Assembly: GCF_900167435.1 (NCBI RefSeq)
Contig: NZ_FUWS01000005.1
Location: forward strand, 38,916 to 102,915
Reading direction: 5' to 3'
Length of the DNA stretch: 64,000 bases
Source: Marinactinospora thermotolerans DSM 45154
Lineage (GTDB): Bacteria > Actinomycetota > Actinomycetes > Streptosporangiales > Streptosporangiaceae
Below the pieces are notes generated by a model. The model had not been told where the DNA came from and did not search any database. It saw nothing but the letters and a program-made list of their open reading frames with translations. A program made the position numbers and the translations under genes. This document shows, piece after piece, positions 40,387-48,103 of the stretch; the stretch's first letter is position 1, and every line of letters starts with the position of its first letter.

Positions 40387-40785
40387 TCAGGGCTCGCGGC
40401 GCCGCCGGGAGCCGGCCGCGTCCCGGCCGGACGCGGGGCAGCGCCACGACCGCCATCCTGCAACCTCCACCAGTGCCGGGTGGCTGAGCAGCTCCCGCGC
40501 CGCCTCCAGGTCGTGGTCGTGTTTCCAGACCGGCCAGCGCATCACCCGGCGGCGGCCGATGCGCTGCCACAGCACCGCCTCCGGCGCGTCGCCGTTGCCG
40601 GTGAGCCGCAGCAGTGGCAGGGCCTGGGTGGCCAGCCAGGTGGCGCCGGAGACGCCTGACGGTGTGGATTCTCCGGTGGGCAGGTCGGCGGCGGTGCGGA
40701 TGGCGCGGTGGTCGAGGTATTCGCCGGTGTAGCCGGGGACGCGCCACCAGGAGGTGAGTGCGTGGCCGACGTGGACGTGGTCGTC
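40387..40785 (-). pseudogene. C-terminal remnant of an unidentified protein
   Basis: Reading on the minus strand, about 130 residues look like genuine protein: WWRVPGYTGEYLDHRA, then ATWLATQALPLLRLTGNG, WQRIGRRRVMRWPVWKH and AARELLSHPALVEVAGW. The frame continues upstream, but there it is antisense to a DUF397 domain and looks non-coding, with no start or RBS. It therefore looks like the tail of a larger gene cut off at about 40.8 kb. The sequence style faintly recalls type I-G/I-U CRISPR-associated proteins, but I cannot confirm this from sequence alone. No CRISPR array is nearby. Confidence 0.45.
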
Positions 40786-41016
40786 GTGCAGCCGTTCGCC
40801 TACAGCAACGCCAAAGGCCAGTGTGTTGAGTGCGCAAGCGCTGCTTGGAGTAAGGCCAGCTACAGCCTTCCCGACAACAACAACCGCGTCGAGTGCGCCC
40901 ACCTCTCGACGGCCGTCGCCCTCCGCGACTCCAAGAACCCCGACCACGGCCACCTCACCCTCCCCCCAGCCGAGTGGACCGCCTTCCTCGCCGCCGCTAA
41001 GGACGGCGACCTGTAG
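40762..41016 (+). CDS. DUF397 protein, N-terminus uncertain
   Basis: The C-terminal 60 residues are a clear DUF397 domain (AAWSKASYSLPDNNN, VECAHLSTAVALRDSKNPDHG, LPPAEWTAFLAAAK). DUF397 proteins of Streptomyces and relatives are 60-80 residues long and are usually encoded next to an XRE-family regulator; here none is adjacent. No natural start codon precedes the domain: in frame the first usable start is GTG 40762, with a perfect AGGAGGTGA four bases upstream, but that stretch is antisense to the neighbouring remnant. The domain may thus be a fragment joined to foreign upstream sequence. Likely an orphan or relic. Confidence 0.55.
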   Translation: MADVDVVVVQPFAYSNAKGQCVECASAAWSKASYSLPDNNNRVECAHLSTAVALRDSKNPDHGHLTLPPAEWTAFLAAAKDGDL

Positions 41017-41043
41017 CAACAACCAGCAACACCGACGACAACA

Positions 41044-41077
41044 AAGCGGCCGACCCCCATTTGGGAGTCGGCCGCTT
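41044..41077. terminator. Bidirectional terminator at the end of the Tad locus
   Basis: An 11-bp perfect stem (AAGCGGCCGAC / GTCGGCCGCTT) with an inner CCC/GGG pair and loop ATTT, located between the DUF397 gene and the convergent OmpA-domain gene. Confidence 0.7.
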
Positions 41078-41109
41078 CTCCTATGCCTGGAGGGCCCGGG
41101 CGGTACCGA

Positions 41110-44100
41110 TCAGTCCGGGTCCGGCTGACCGCTCGGCGCCGCCTTGCCGGCCGCCTGCTCGACGGTGCTCTTGGGGCGCCAGGCCCGTCCGCGGCCCGCC
41201 TTACGCGGCTTGAAGCCGGTGACGGTGCGCACCGGCGTCGCTTCCTTCTTCGGCTCGGCGGCCTCTGGCGGCGTGCTCTTCGCCGCCTTCCGGGGCCGGT
41301 CGTCGCCCGGCGCGGTCTCCTGGCTCCGGGCGCGGGTCGCCGCTCGTGCGGGCTCGGCGGCGACGGCCCGCGACCCGGCGGGTGCTGGTGTGGCGTCGCT
41401 CGGCCGGGCCTCCTCCTGCGGCTCCGGGCGGCTGCTGGGCTGCTGCGCCGCTTCGGCTGGCTGGTTGAGCACCGAGAAGTCCAGGCTGCTCGGCACCGCA
41501 GGCTCCGGCTGCGGCGTGGATTCCGGCTGTGCCTTCGCCTCCGGCTGCGGCTGTGCCTCCGGTGCCGACTGCGCCTCGGGCTCCGGCTGCCTCTCCGGCT
41601 GTTTCCCCGACTCTGGCTGCGGTGCCGGTTCCGGAGCGGGCGTGGCCTCCGGGGCGGGCGTGGCCGCTGGCTGGGCCGTGGGCTCGGCCGCGACCGGTTC
41701 CGGAGTGGGGTGCTGCTCCTCGCGGGGCTCCGGAGCGGGCGACGCGGGAGCCGCCTGCTGCGGGGCTGGCTCGACGCCGGTCCCTGCCGGTGCCGCTTCT
41801 TCCAGCGGGGCCGGAGTTTCGGCCGGAGCCGGGGTCTCCGCCGCAGCCGCTGCCTCACGGCGGTACGCGGCGGGGTTGAACGGCCGCTTGGTCCGCCGGC
41901 GGGCCGACGGTGGTGCGGCCGGGCGGCGGGGGCTCACGGGCCGGTCGGGGGACGGCGCCGCCGGGGCGCCGGTGCGCTGCGGCGTTTCAGGTTGCTGCTC
42001 CACCGGGTTCGCTGCCACCGGTGTGGTGGACTCCGGCTGCTGCGGGGCCGTCTCGGCCGCAGCGGTGCGGCCGGGCTCGGCCGGCTCGGGCCGGGGGTCC
42101 GGCTCGGCCTCGGCGGTGCCGGACGGCGCGGGCGCGGCGAGCGGTTCGGCCGGGGCTTCGGCCGGCGTGGCGGCCGCGTCGGCCGGCACCGGCCGTTCCG
42201 CTTCCCCGGTCACGCCGTCCGGTGTCGCCGCCTCTTCGCGGGTCTCCTCGGCCCGCATGGTCGCGGGCGCGGTCGCGGCGACGGCGGTGTCCTCCGCCAC
42301 GGTCTCGCTGGGTTCCCGCCGGTTCGCGGCCGCCGCGCTCTCCGTGCTCCCGGTGCTCTCCGTGCTCCCGGTGCTCACCGTGGGGGTTCCCAGCAGCCAC
42401 GGGTTCGCCGGTGCGGCCGGCTCGCTCTCCGTCTTGGCCGCCGGTGTGGTGGCGGCGGGGCGCTGCGCCGTCTCCTGGTCGTCCGGGTCGGACGTGTAGA
42501 ACGGGTCGAACTCCTCCGTGAGCGCGGCGCGCACCCGCTCGGCCCGCGTGCTTTCGGTCCGTGCGGTCGTGGCCGGTTCAGCCGGGGTCTGGTCCGCCGC
42601 TCCCTGTTCCGTCGCGGTCTGTTCCGCCGGCTCCTGTTCCGTCGCGGTCTGCCCGGCCGGGGCCTGCTCCGCCGGGGACTCCTCGAACGGAACCTGCGGC
42701 GCCCGGGACGGCTCCGCGGACTCGCCGGACGCGGCCGGGCGCGGCGTCTCGTCCGGGCCGTTGGCGGCGATCTGGGCGAACAGTTCCTTCCAGTCCCCTG
42801 GCGCGTCCTCGGTCCGGCGGGCTCCCCGCTGGCGGCGAATGATCTCGTTGACGCGGGCGGCGTCGAGACCGGGCCAGTAGGCGTGGTAGATGCCGTTGAG
42901 CGGCGGGCTCGTCTCCGTAATCAGGCCGTCGGCCTCGATGGTGCAGCTGCCGCCGAGCGGCCAGCGGCCGAGGAGGACCGCCGAGATCCCCCGCTCCTGG
43001 CCGTGCAGCAGCAGGCCGGACAGCGCGTCCTCGTCCTCCGGCGGGGTGGCGATGAGGATCAGCGGGTCGTGGTCGTCGGAGCGGATAGTGCTGTCCGCGC
43101 GGGCGTGCAGTTCACGCTGAAGCTCGGTCAGCGCCTCGTGCATGGAGTCCACCACCCGGACCGCGTCCAGGTCGCGTTCGGCCAGCCGCCGCTTGCCGTT
43201 CGTGCCGAGGAGGACCACCGCGTCGGCGTCCGTGATGAGCACCCGGGCCGGGTGCTCGGCGCTCGGGGTGAGGGCGTTGGCGATCAGCCGCCGGGCGGCG
43301 CCGCGCGCGCCGGAGCCCGTGATGCCGATGCCCGGCACGTGGTTCAGCTCCACGTAGACGCGCCCGTCGACGTCGGTGGGCGGCGGCAGCCGGCGCGGCG
43401 GGGTGTCGTCGGCCTTGGCCCGGGGGCCGGCGGTGAGCGTCCGGGGCAGGGAGAGGGCGAGCCGGGGGGCGCCGGTGCGGCGGCCACGGCGGCCGATGAG
43501 GTAGCCACCGAGGATGCCGGCGAACGCGGCGCCGCCGAGCAGCGCCTCGTCGGGGATGGAGAGGACCACGACTCCGGCCGCGCCGTCCGCGACCGCCGCC
43601 TGTACGGCCTCCTCCGTGGAGGAGGTGGCGCCGACGAGCGCGGCCGTCTCCAGTTCGGTCTCCTCGGCGGGTTCCTCGGCCTGTTCTCTGGCCGGGGGAT
43701 CCACGTCCGGGGTGCCGGTGGTTCCGGCGGTGTCTTCCGCGTCCTCGGTGCTGGACCCGGCAGTGTCCGTGGCGCCGGCTCCGCTGCCGGTCTCTTCGTC
43801 GTCGCGCTCGTCTTCGCGCTGGTCGCCGCTGCCGGCCGTCTCGCCGTCCTGCGCGTCGCCCTGGGCGGAGACGGCGGCGGCCGACGGGGGCGCGGGCGGT
43901 CCGGTGCGGACGGTGTAGCTGATCTCCACCCGCCGCTGCGCCGCGGCGTCGGCGTCCTCGCGCAGCCGCTCCGACCCGAGCCCCTCGGCCTCGATGTCGG
44001 GGGCCTGCTCGCCGAGCTGCTCGGTGATGTAGCCGGCGACGCTCTGGGCGCGCTGCTCGGAGAGCCACTGGTTGACGTCGGCGCCGCCGGAGGCGTCGGT

Positions 44101-44694
44101 GTGCCCGGTGACGCGGATGACGGCGTCCGGGTCGCCGTGCTTGCGGATGAGCTCGATGGTGGTGGCGAGGTCCTCGCGCATCTCCTCGGTCGGCTCGGCG
44201 GAGTTGAGCGCGAACCCGGTGACGATCCGCACCCGTTCGGTCGCCTTGTTCCGCGCGCCCGCGTCGGGTGCCGCGCTGGGTGGGGCGGTCTGCTCGCCGG
44301 CGGAGGACGTCTCGGTGTTTTCGACCGACATCGTGGTGGTGGGCACGGTGTCGGCCATGGCCTGCGCGGGGGCGGCCACGGTGCCGCCGATGGCGGTGGC
44401 GGCGATGATCTGGAGCGGGCCGAGCGGGCGGAACCAGCGGGTCCCGCCGCGCCCGCGCGCCACGATCTCCACCACGAGGCTGAGGGCGTACAGCCCCCAC
44501 AGTGCCCACAGCGTGCAGATGAGGAAGGCGGTGAACAGGCCCGGCGGCAGCCGGAAGCTGCTGAGGTGGACGAGCAGGCCGGTCCACGACAGGTCGGGCT
44601 CCGGCCAGGTCAGGTGCACCAGCAGCACATAGGGCAGCCCGACCAGCAGGGCCGAGCTCAGGAGGAGAGCGCTGAGCCGTCGGATTCGTCGCAT
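41110..44694 (-). CDS. Giant OmpA-domain membrane protein with low-complexity tail, Tad-locus associated
   Basis: A 1194-residue protein. Two N-terminal membrane helices (about 10-28 and 50-75) and a helix near 105 lead to an OmpA/MotB-like peptidoglycan-binding domain (about 150-260: TGHTDASGGADVNQWLSEQRAQSV). After an acidic Thr/Glu/Asp linker come another helix (about 390-410, GAAFAGILGGYLIGRRGRR) and a globular domain (about 435-640) resembling the middle of Streptomyces LysM/BTAD-type proteins, but LysM and BTAD modules are absent. The last 500 residues are Ala/Pro/Glu/Thr low complexity. The ATG has GGAGG upstream. It ends the Tad operon, 19 bp after the last TadE-like gene, and could anchor the pilus machine to the cell wall. 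Confidence 0.65.
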   Translation of the reverse strand: MRRIRRLSALLLSSALLVGLPYVLLVHLTWPEPDLSWTGLLVHLSSFRLPPGLFTAFLICTLWALWGLYALSLVVEIVARGRGGTRWFRPLGPLQIIAATAIGGTVAAPAQAMADTVPTTTMSVENTETSSAGEQTAPPSAAPDAGARNKATERVRIVTGFALNSAEPTEEMREDLATTIELIRKHGDPDAVIRVTGHTDASGGADVNQWLSEQRAQSVAGYITEQLGEQAPDIEAEGLGSERLREDADAAAQRRVEISYTVRTGPPAPPSAAAVSAQGDAQDGETAGSGDQREDERDDEETGSGAGATDTAGSSTEDAEDTAGTTGTPDVDPPAREQAEEPAEETELETAALVGATSSTEEAVQAAVADGAAGVVVLSIPDEALLGGAAFAGILGGYLIGRRGRRTGAPRLALSLPRTLTAGPRAKADDTPPRRLPPPTDVDGRVYVELNHVPGIGITGSGARGAARRLIANALTPSAEHPARVLITDADAVVLLGTNGKRRLAERDLDAVRVVDSMHEALTELQRELHARADSTIRSDDHDPLILIATPPEDEDALSGLLLHGQERGISAVLLGRWPLGGSCTIEADGLITETSPPLNGIYHAYWPGLDAARVNEIIRRQRGARRTEDAPGDWKELFAQIAANGPDETPRPAASGESAEPSRAPQVPFEESPAEQAPAGQTATEQEPAEQTATEQGAADQTPAEPATTARTESTRAERVRAALTEEFDPFYTSDPDDQETAQRPAATTPAAKTESEPAAPANPWLLGTPTVSTGSTESTGSTESAAAANRREPSETVAEDTAVAATAPATMRAEETREEAATPDGVTGEAERPVPADAAATPAEAPAEPLAAPAPSGTAEAEPDPRPEPAEPGRTAAAETAPQQPESTTPVAANPVEQQPETPQRTGAPAAPSPDRPVSPRRPAAPPSARRRTKRPFNPAAYRREAAAAAETPAPAETPAPLEEAAPAGTGVEPAPQQAAPASPAPEPREEQHPTPEPVAAEPTAQPAATPAPEATPAPEPAPQPESGKQPERQPEPEAQSAPEAQPQPEAKAQPESTPQPEPAVPSSLDFSVLNQPAEAAQQPSSRPEPQEEARPSDATPAPAGSRAVAAEPARAATRARSQETAPGDDRPRKAAKSTPPEAAEPKKEATPVRTVTGFKPRKAGRGRAWRPKSTVEQAAGKAAPSGQPDPD

Positions 44695-44712
44695 GGCCGC
44701 CTCCACAGGACG

Positions 44713-45168
44713 CTACGCGGTTGGTTCAGAATACGGGCGGGCGCTGGCGGTGCCGTCGACGATGGTGCCCCCGAGCGGCAGCAGGGTGAAGTTGTAGTCG
44801 ACCGTGCAGGTCACGGTGACGGTGTCGCCGTTGACGCTCACGTCGCCGGTCGCGCCGGAGTTCGACAGGAAGGCGCGGGCGGCGGCGCCGGCCTCGATGG
44901 CGTCCAGCCGGGTGGGTTCGCCGGCGCGGTAGGCGGCCATGTCGATCTGCTGGGCGCCGACCCGCGCCGCCTCCTGAGCGAGGATGGCGGCCTGGTTGCG
45001 GGCGCGCAGCACGCCGCCGCCGTCGAAGACCAGGCCGAGGCAGAGGATGAACGCCGACGTCATGATGACGACGAAGGCGGTCACCTGGCCACGGTCGCGG
45101 CGGGCGGCACGCGGGCCGTCCCGATGCGCGCGGCGCGCACCGGGACGGCCCGACGGTCCGGTGTTCAT
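44713..45168 (-). CDS. TadG-related pilus assembly protein
   Basis: A 151-residue protein with an Arg-rich N-terminus, then DRGQVTAFVVIMTSAFILCLGLVFDGGGVL, a single prepilin-like hydrophobic helix (about 28-52), and a short extracellular domain. The RGQ-hydrophobic start and the LDGG-type exit resemble the N-terminus of TadG minor pilins. Its ATG overlaps the preceding gene's stop (ATGA), so it is translationally coupled. It is the last pseudopilin of the operon. Confidence 0.75.
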   Translation of the reverse strand: MNTGPSGRPGARRAHRDGPRAARRDRGQVTAFVVIMTSAFILCLGLVFDGGGVLRARNQAAILAQEAARVGAQQIDMAAYRAGEPTRLDAIEAGAAARAFLSNSGATGDVSVNGDTVTVTCTVDYNFTLLPLGGTIVDGTASARPYSEPTA

Positions 45169-45587
45169 GGGGTCCCCCGGTAGGTGTCGATAACGGCGGT
45201 CGACTCGCCCCGCACGGTGTAGCTGCCGGGCACGTTGAGGGCGGACAGGTCGCTGAGCGACACGTGGCAGCTCAGTGCCGCGGTGACAGCGCCGCCCGGT
45301 TCCAGGCCGCCGTGGTCGAGTTCCAGCGTGAAGTCGGCGCAGCGGAGCCCGTGGCTGGCGAGCGCCGCCGCCGCGACCTGCTGGGACGCCGCCTCCGCCT
45401 GCGCCACGTCGCGTTCCATTGAAGCGGCGCGGGCGGCGGCGTGCGCCACCTCGTCGGCGGTGCTGCGTGCGCCGGCGACCCGGCCGGCCAGGATCATCAG
45501 CAGCGCGAACGAGATCAGCAGCGGGGTCAGGATGGCGAGTTCCGCCGCCGCTGACCCGCGGTCGCGGTGCGCGCCGCGCCGGATCAC
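45165..45587 (-). CDS. TadE-family pseudopilin
   Basis: A 140-residue minor pilin. The DRGSAAAELAILTPLLISFALLMI segment is the TadE signature: a charged N-terminus, Glu five residues into the helix, then a hydrophobic stretch. The C-terminal domain has two Cys (GLRCADF, ALSCHVS) that could form a disulfide outside. GTG start; GTGA overlap with the upstream gene's stop. Confidence 0.82.
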   Translation of the reverse strand: MIRRGAHRDRGSAAAELAILTPLLISFALLMILAGRVAGARSTADEVAHAAARAASMERDVAQAEAASQQVAAAALASHGLRCADFTLELDHGGLEPGGAVTAALSCHVSLSDLSALNVPGSYTVRGESTAVIDTYRGTP

Positions 45588-45979
45588 GGTGCCACCTCGG
45601 CCGGGGCCGGCGGGACGAAGCGCTCCACCGGCGCGGTCAGCTCGTGGCGGACCGGCCAGGACATCCCGGGGATGATGGTGGGCACCTCCGCCGACACGAC
45701 GACGCGCGCGGTGGTGGCTCCGCGTTCGATCACGATGCTCCGTTCGGACAGCATGGACCCGCCGAGGTTGTCGGCGACGGACTCGGCGTAGGACTGGGCG
45801 TCGCCCTCCTCGGCGGTCCGCGCCGCGTCGACGGCCCGCTGCGCGACGCTGCTCGCCACGTGGTCGCCGTGCATCCAGATGGCGACCTGGACGACGAGCA
45901 GGACGAGCAGCAGCAACAGCGGCGTCGCGATGGCGATCTCGGCGCTGCCGCGGTCGTCGGATCGGCGGTTCGGTCGCAC
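45584..45979 (-). CDS. TadE-family pseudopilin
   Basis: A 131-residue minor pilin, DRGSAEIAIATPLLLLLVLLVVQVAIWMH at the N-terminus, then a periplasm/extracellular domain of about 80 residues with no cysteines. GTG start two bases after the Flp pilin stop codon. With the next two genes it makes a triplet of TadE/F/G-like proteins, the number usual in actinobacterial tad loci. Confidence 0.82.
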   Translation of the reverse strand: MRPNRRSDDRGSAEIAIATPLLLLLVLLVVQVAIWMHGDHVASSVAQRAVDAARTAEEGDAQSYAESVADNLGGSMLSERSIVIERGATTARVVVSAEVPTIIPGMSWPVRHELTAPVERFVPPAPAEVAP

Positions 45980-45981
45980 GG

Positions 45982-46152
45982 TCAGTCCAGGCTGATGGAC
46001 TCAGCCTTGTCCATCACGGTCGTGGAGATGGCCCCGACCGCGCCGAGGGCGAGCGTGACCAGGAGAGCGATGACGAGCACGGTCTCCGTCGAGTAGCCGT
46101 CGTCGCGGCCGTGGGTGCGGCGGCGGAGGAGGAAGGCGCGGATTCGGTTCAC
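45982..46152 (-). CDS. flp: Flp-type major pilin
   Basis: A 56-residue prepilin: basic leader (NRIRAFLLRRRTHGRDDG), cleavage site G19-Y20, then YSTETVLVIALLVTLALGAVGAI, one hydrophobic helix, ending DKAESISLD. The glutamate is at +4 of the mature form rather than +5 as in most Flp pilins, and the expected Tyr after it is Thr. GTG start after CAGGAG. No prepilin peptidase gene (tadV) is in the window, so it must be elsewhere. Assembled by TadA/B/C into a thin pilus. Confidence 0.75.
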   Translation of the reverse strand: MNRIRAFLLRRRTHGRDDGYSTETVLVIALLVTLALGAVGAISTTVMDKAESISLD

Positions 46153-46194
46153 GGAATGCTCCTGGATCTTTGTGGTCAATAAGGGGACGGTGGT

Positions 46195-47097
46195 CTAGAG
46201 GCTGGTGAAGACGTGGCTGATGGCCGGGTAGCCCAACAGCACGAGGAAGCCGGCGAACAGCAGCACCACCGGCAGGCTCATCCGTTCGGTGGCGGACTGG
46301 GCGTCGGCGTCGAGTTCGGCGAGGTGCTGGGTGCGCAGGGTGCGGGCTTTGGCGGCGAGGGATCCGCGCACGCGGGCGCCGTCGGCTCCGGCGAGTTGCA
46401 GGCTCGCGGACAGCTCGGCGAACTCCGTGACGTCGAAGCGGTCCCCGAGCTCACGCAGCGCGACCCACGGGGGCTGGCGGTTGAGGGCGGCCGTGCGCAG
46501 CGTGAGGCGGATCTGGGTCATGGCCCAGCCGGTGCTGGCCGTTGAGGCGTCGGTGAGCGCGCCGTTCACGCCGGCGCCGCCGGCGAGGGACACCACGACG
46601 AGGTCGGCGAACCCGGCGAGCGCGTGCCGCATGGCCTCGCGGCGTTTGCGTGCCTCGTCCCGCAGCGACAGGTCGGGGGCGAGCCAGGCGATGACCGCGA
46701 ACAGCGCCCAGGCGCCGACGGCCGGCAGCGGGGGCAGGTCGGCGCCGGCGAAGCTCATCATCGCGCCGATGGCCGGCGGGGCGGCCAGGCCGAGGAGCAG
46801 GCTGGTGAACTTCTCGGCGAGGTAGCGGGCGGCGTCGCGGTCGCACACTTCCAGGTCGCGGCGGGTCCGGGCGGTGGGCAGGCCGAGGGTGGAGAGGATC
46901 GGGATCCCGATGGTGCCGAGGCGGGCCGCGAAGCCCTCGTTCCCGGTGCCGGCGCGCCGCGCCGGGGCGATCGGCATCGGGTCGGCGAGCCGCTCGGCCA
47001 GGCTGGGCCGCGCGAACCGCACGGCCACGACCAGCCACAGGCCGAATCCCACCAGGATTCCGCCGATGGCGGCGAGCAGCAGCGTCTGGGTGCTCAT
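46195..47097 (-). CDS. tadC: Tad pilus inner-membrane platform protein TadC
   Basis: A 300-residue T2SF-domain protein. An N-terminal helix (about 6-26), two helices near 105-150, then the cytoplasmic T2SF helical bundle (RREAMRHALAGFADLVVVSLAGGAGV, WVALRELGDRFDVTEFAELSASLQLA) and a C-terminal membrane helix (LPVVLLFAGFLVLLGYPAI). It pairs with TadB as the platform for pilin assembly. The ATG 47097 is the natural start; the open frame extends into a 142-bp gap after tadB without family sequence. Confidence 0.85.
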   Translation of the reverse strand: MSTQTLLLAAIGGILVGFGLWLVVAVRFARPSLAERLADPMPIAPARRAGTGNEGFAARLGTIGIPILSTLGLPTARTRRDLEVCDRDAARYLAEKFTSLLLGLAAPPAIGAMMSFAGADLPPLPAVGAWALFAVIAWLAPDLSLRDEARKRREAMRHALAGFADLVVVSLAGGAGVNGALTDASTASTGWAMTQIRLTLRTAALNRQPPWVALRELGDRFDVTEFAELSASLQLAGADGARVRGSLAAKARTLRTQHLAELDADAQSATERMSLPVVLLFAGFLVLLGYPAISHVFTSL

Positions 47098-47239
47098 GCG
47101 GCGGCACCTTTTCGGGTCGGAGCACCGTGGCCCGGGCGCGGGCGCCGGGCGCACGGAACGGGCACGGGGACGGGGGTGAGCGTGCCGGCAGCCGGGTTCC
47201 GCCGCCGGAGGTTCGCAGCCGGGCTGCTGGAGGGGAGCA

Positions 47240-48103
47240 TCAGGCCGGCACCTCCTCGCGCCGCTTGCCGGGAGCGAGGACCCGCGGCCCGAGCTTGGGC
47301 CGGGACAGCCGGACCAGCCAGGTGAGGGCGGCGGCCCACAGCACGCCGATACCGCCGAGCACGAGCTGGCCGAGGAAGCCGTCGAACGGCTCCAGGTAGT
47401 CGGGGCTGAACAGCATGAGCAGCACCGCCATGCCGAGCGTGACGGCGATGATGATGCGCGTGGAGGTGCGCACCCGGGCGCGGTTGGCGGCGGCGCGGAC
47501 CAGCATCGCCGACTGCTCGCGGGCGGACTCGGCCAGGGTGCCGAGCAGGGTGCCGAGGTCGGCGGCGTGCTTGGAGGCCGCGGTGCTCAGGGCCGCGGCG
47601 ACCAGGTCGGCGGTGGGGTTGTCGACGTCGTCGGCGAACTCCGCGAGGGCCTCGTGCGGCGGGCGGCCCAGGCGCAGCTGCTCGCTGAGGCGGGCGACGT
47701 CGGCCTGGATGGGCGCCGGCGCGATGGGCAGGGTCGCGGTGATGGCCTGGTGCAGGCCGGAGGCGCCCGCCATCAGGTCGCGGAGCATCTCCGTCCAGGC
47801 GGCCACCGCCTCGATCCGCTCCACCTGCTGCTGGTGGTACCGGTCCGGGCCGAGCATGGCGGGCAGCCACCAGCAGCCGACCCCGGCGAGGAGCCCGGCG
47901 ACCGGCCAACCGGTGACGGTCCACACGGCGACGGCGCCGACGATGGCCACCGTGAGCTTGAGCGGCCGGCCCTGCTCGAAGGGGGCGGAGCGCAGCCGGC
48001 GCAGCCTGCGGCCGGCCTCGGGGTCGGCGAGCGCGGCGAGGACCAGCCAGACGCCGGCGCCGATGACGGCGCCGGCCGCGATGACGGCGATGGTCTCGAT
48101 CAC
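47240..48103 (-). CDS. tadB: Tad pilus inner-membrane platform protein TadB
   Basis: A 287-residue T2SF-domain protein: one N-terminal helix (about 5-25), helix pair (50-85), cytoplasmic T2SF domain (RIEAVAAWTEMLRDLMAGASGLHQAI; SEQLRLGRPPHEALAEFADDVDNPTADLVAAAL), and two C-terminal helices (RIIIAVTLGMAVLLMLF and LVLGGIGVLWAAALTWLVR). The GTG start overlaps the TadA stop (GTGA). Works with TadC. Confidence 0.87.
   Translation of the reverse strand: MIETIAVIAAGAVIGAGVWLVLAALADPEAGRRLRRLRSAPFEQGRPLKLTVAIVGAVAVWTVTGWPVAGLLAGVGCWWLPAMLGPDRYHQQQVERIEAVAAWTEMLRDLMAGASGLHQAITATLPIAPAPIQADVARLSEQLRLGRPPHEALAEFADDVDNPTADLVAAALSTAASKHAADLGTLLGTLAESAREQSAMLVRAAANRARVRTSTRIIIAVTLGMAVLLMLFSPDYLEPFDGFLGQLVLGGIGVLWAAALTWLVRLSRPKLGPRVLAPGKRREEVPA

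Noticed and set aside
41083..45183. A 1366-codon plus-strand open frame opposite the OmpA-domain and TadG genes
   Set aside because: Stop-free only because of extreme GC content; Arg/Gly/Leu-rich, spans two genes, no start context. The minus-strand frames give real domains.
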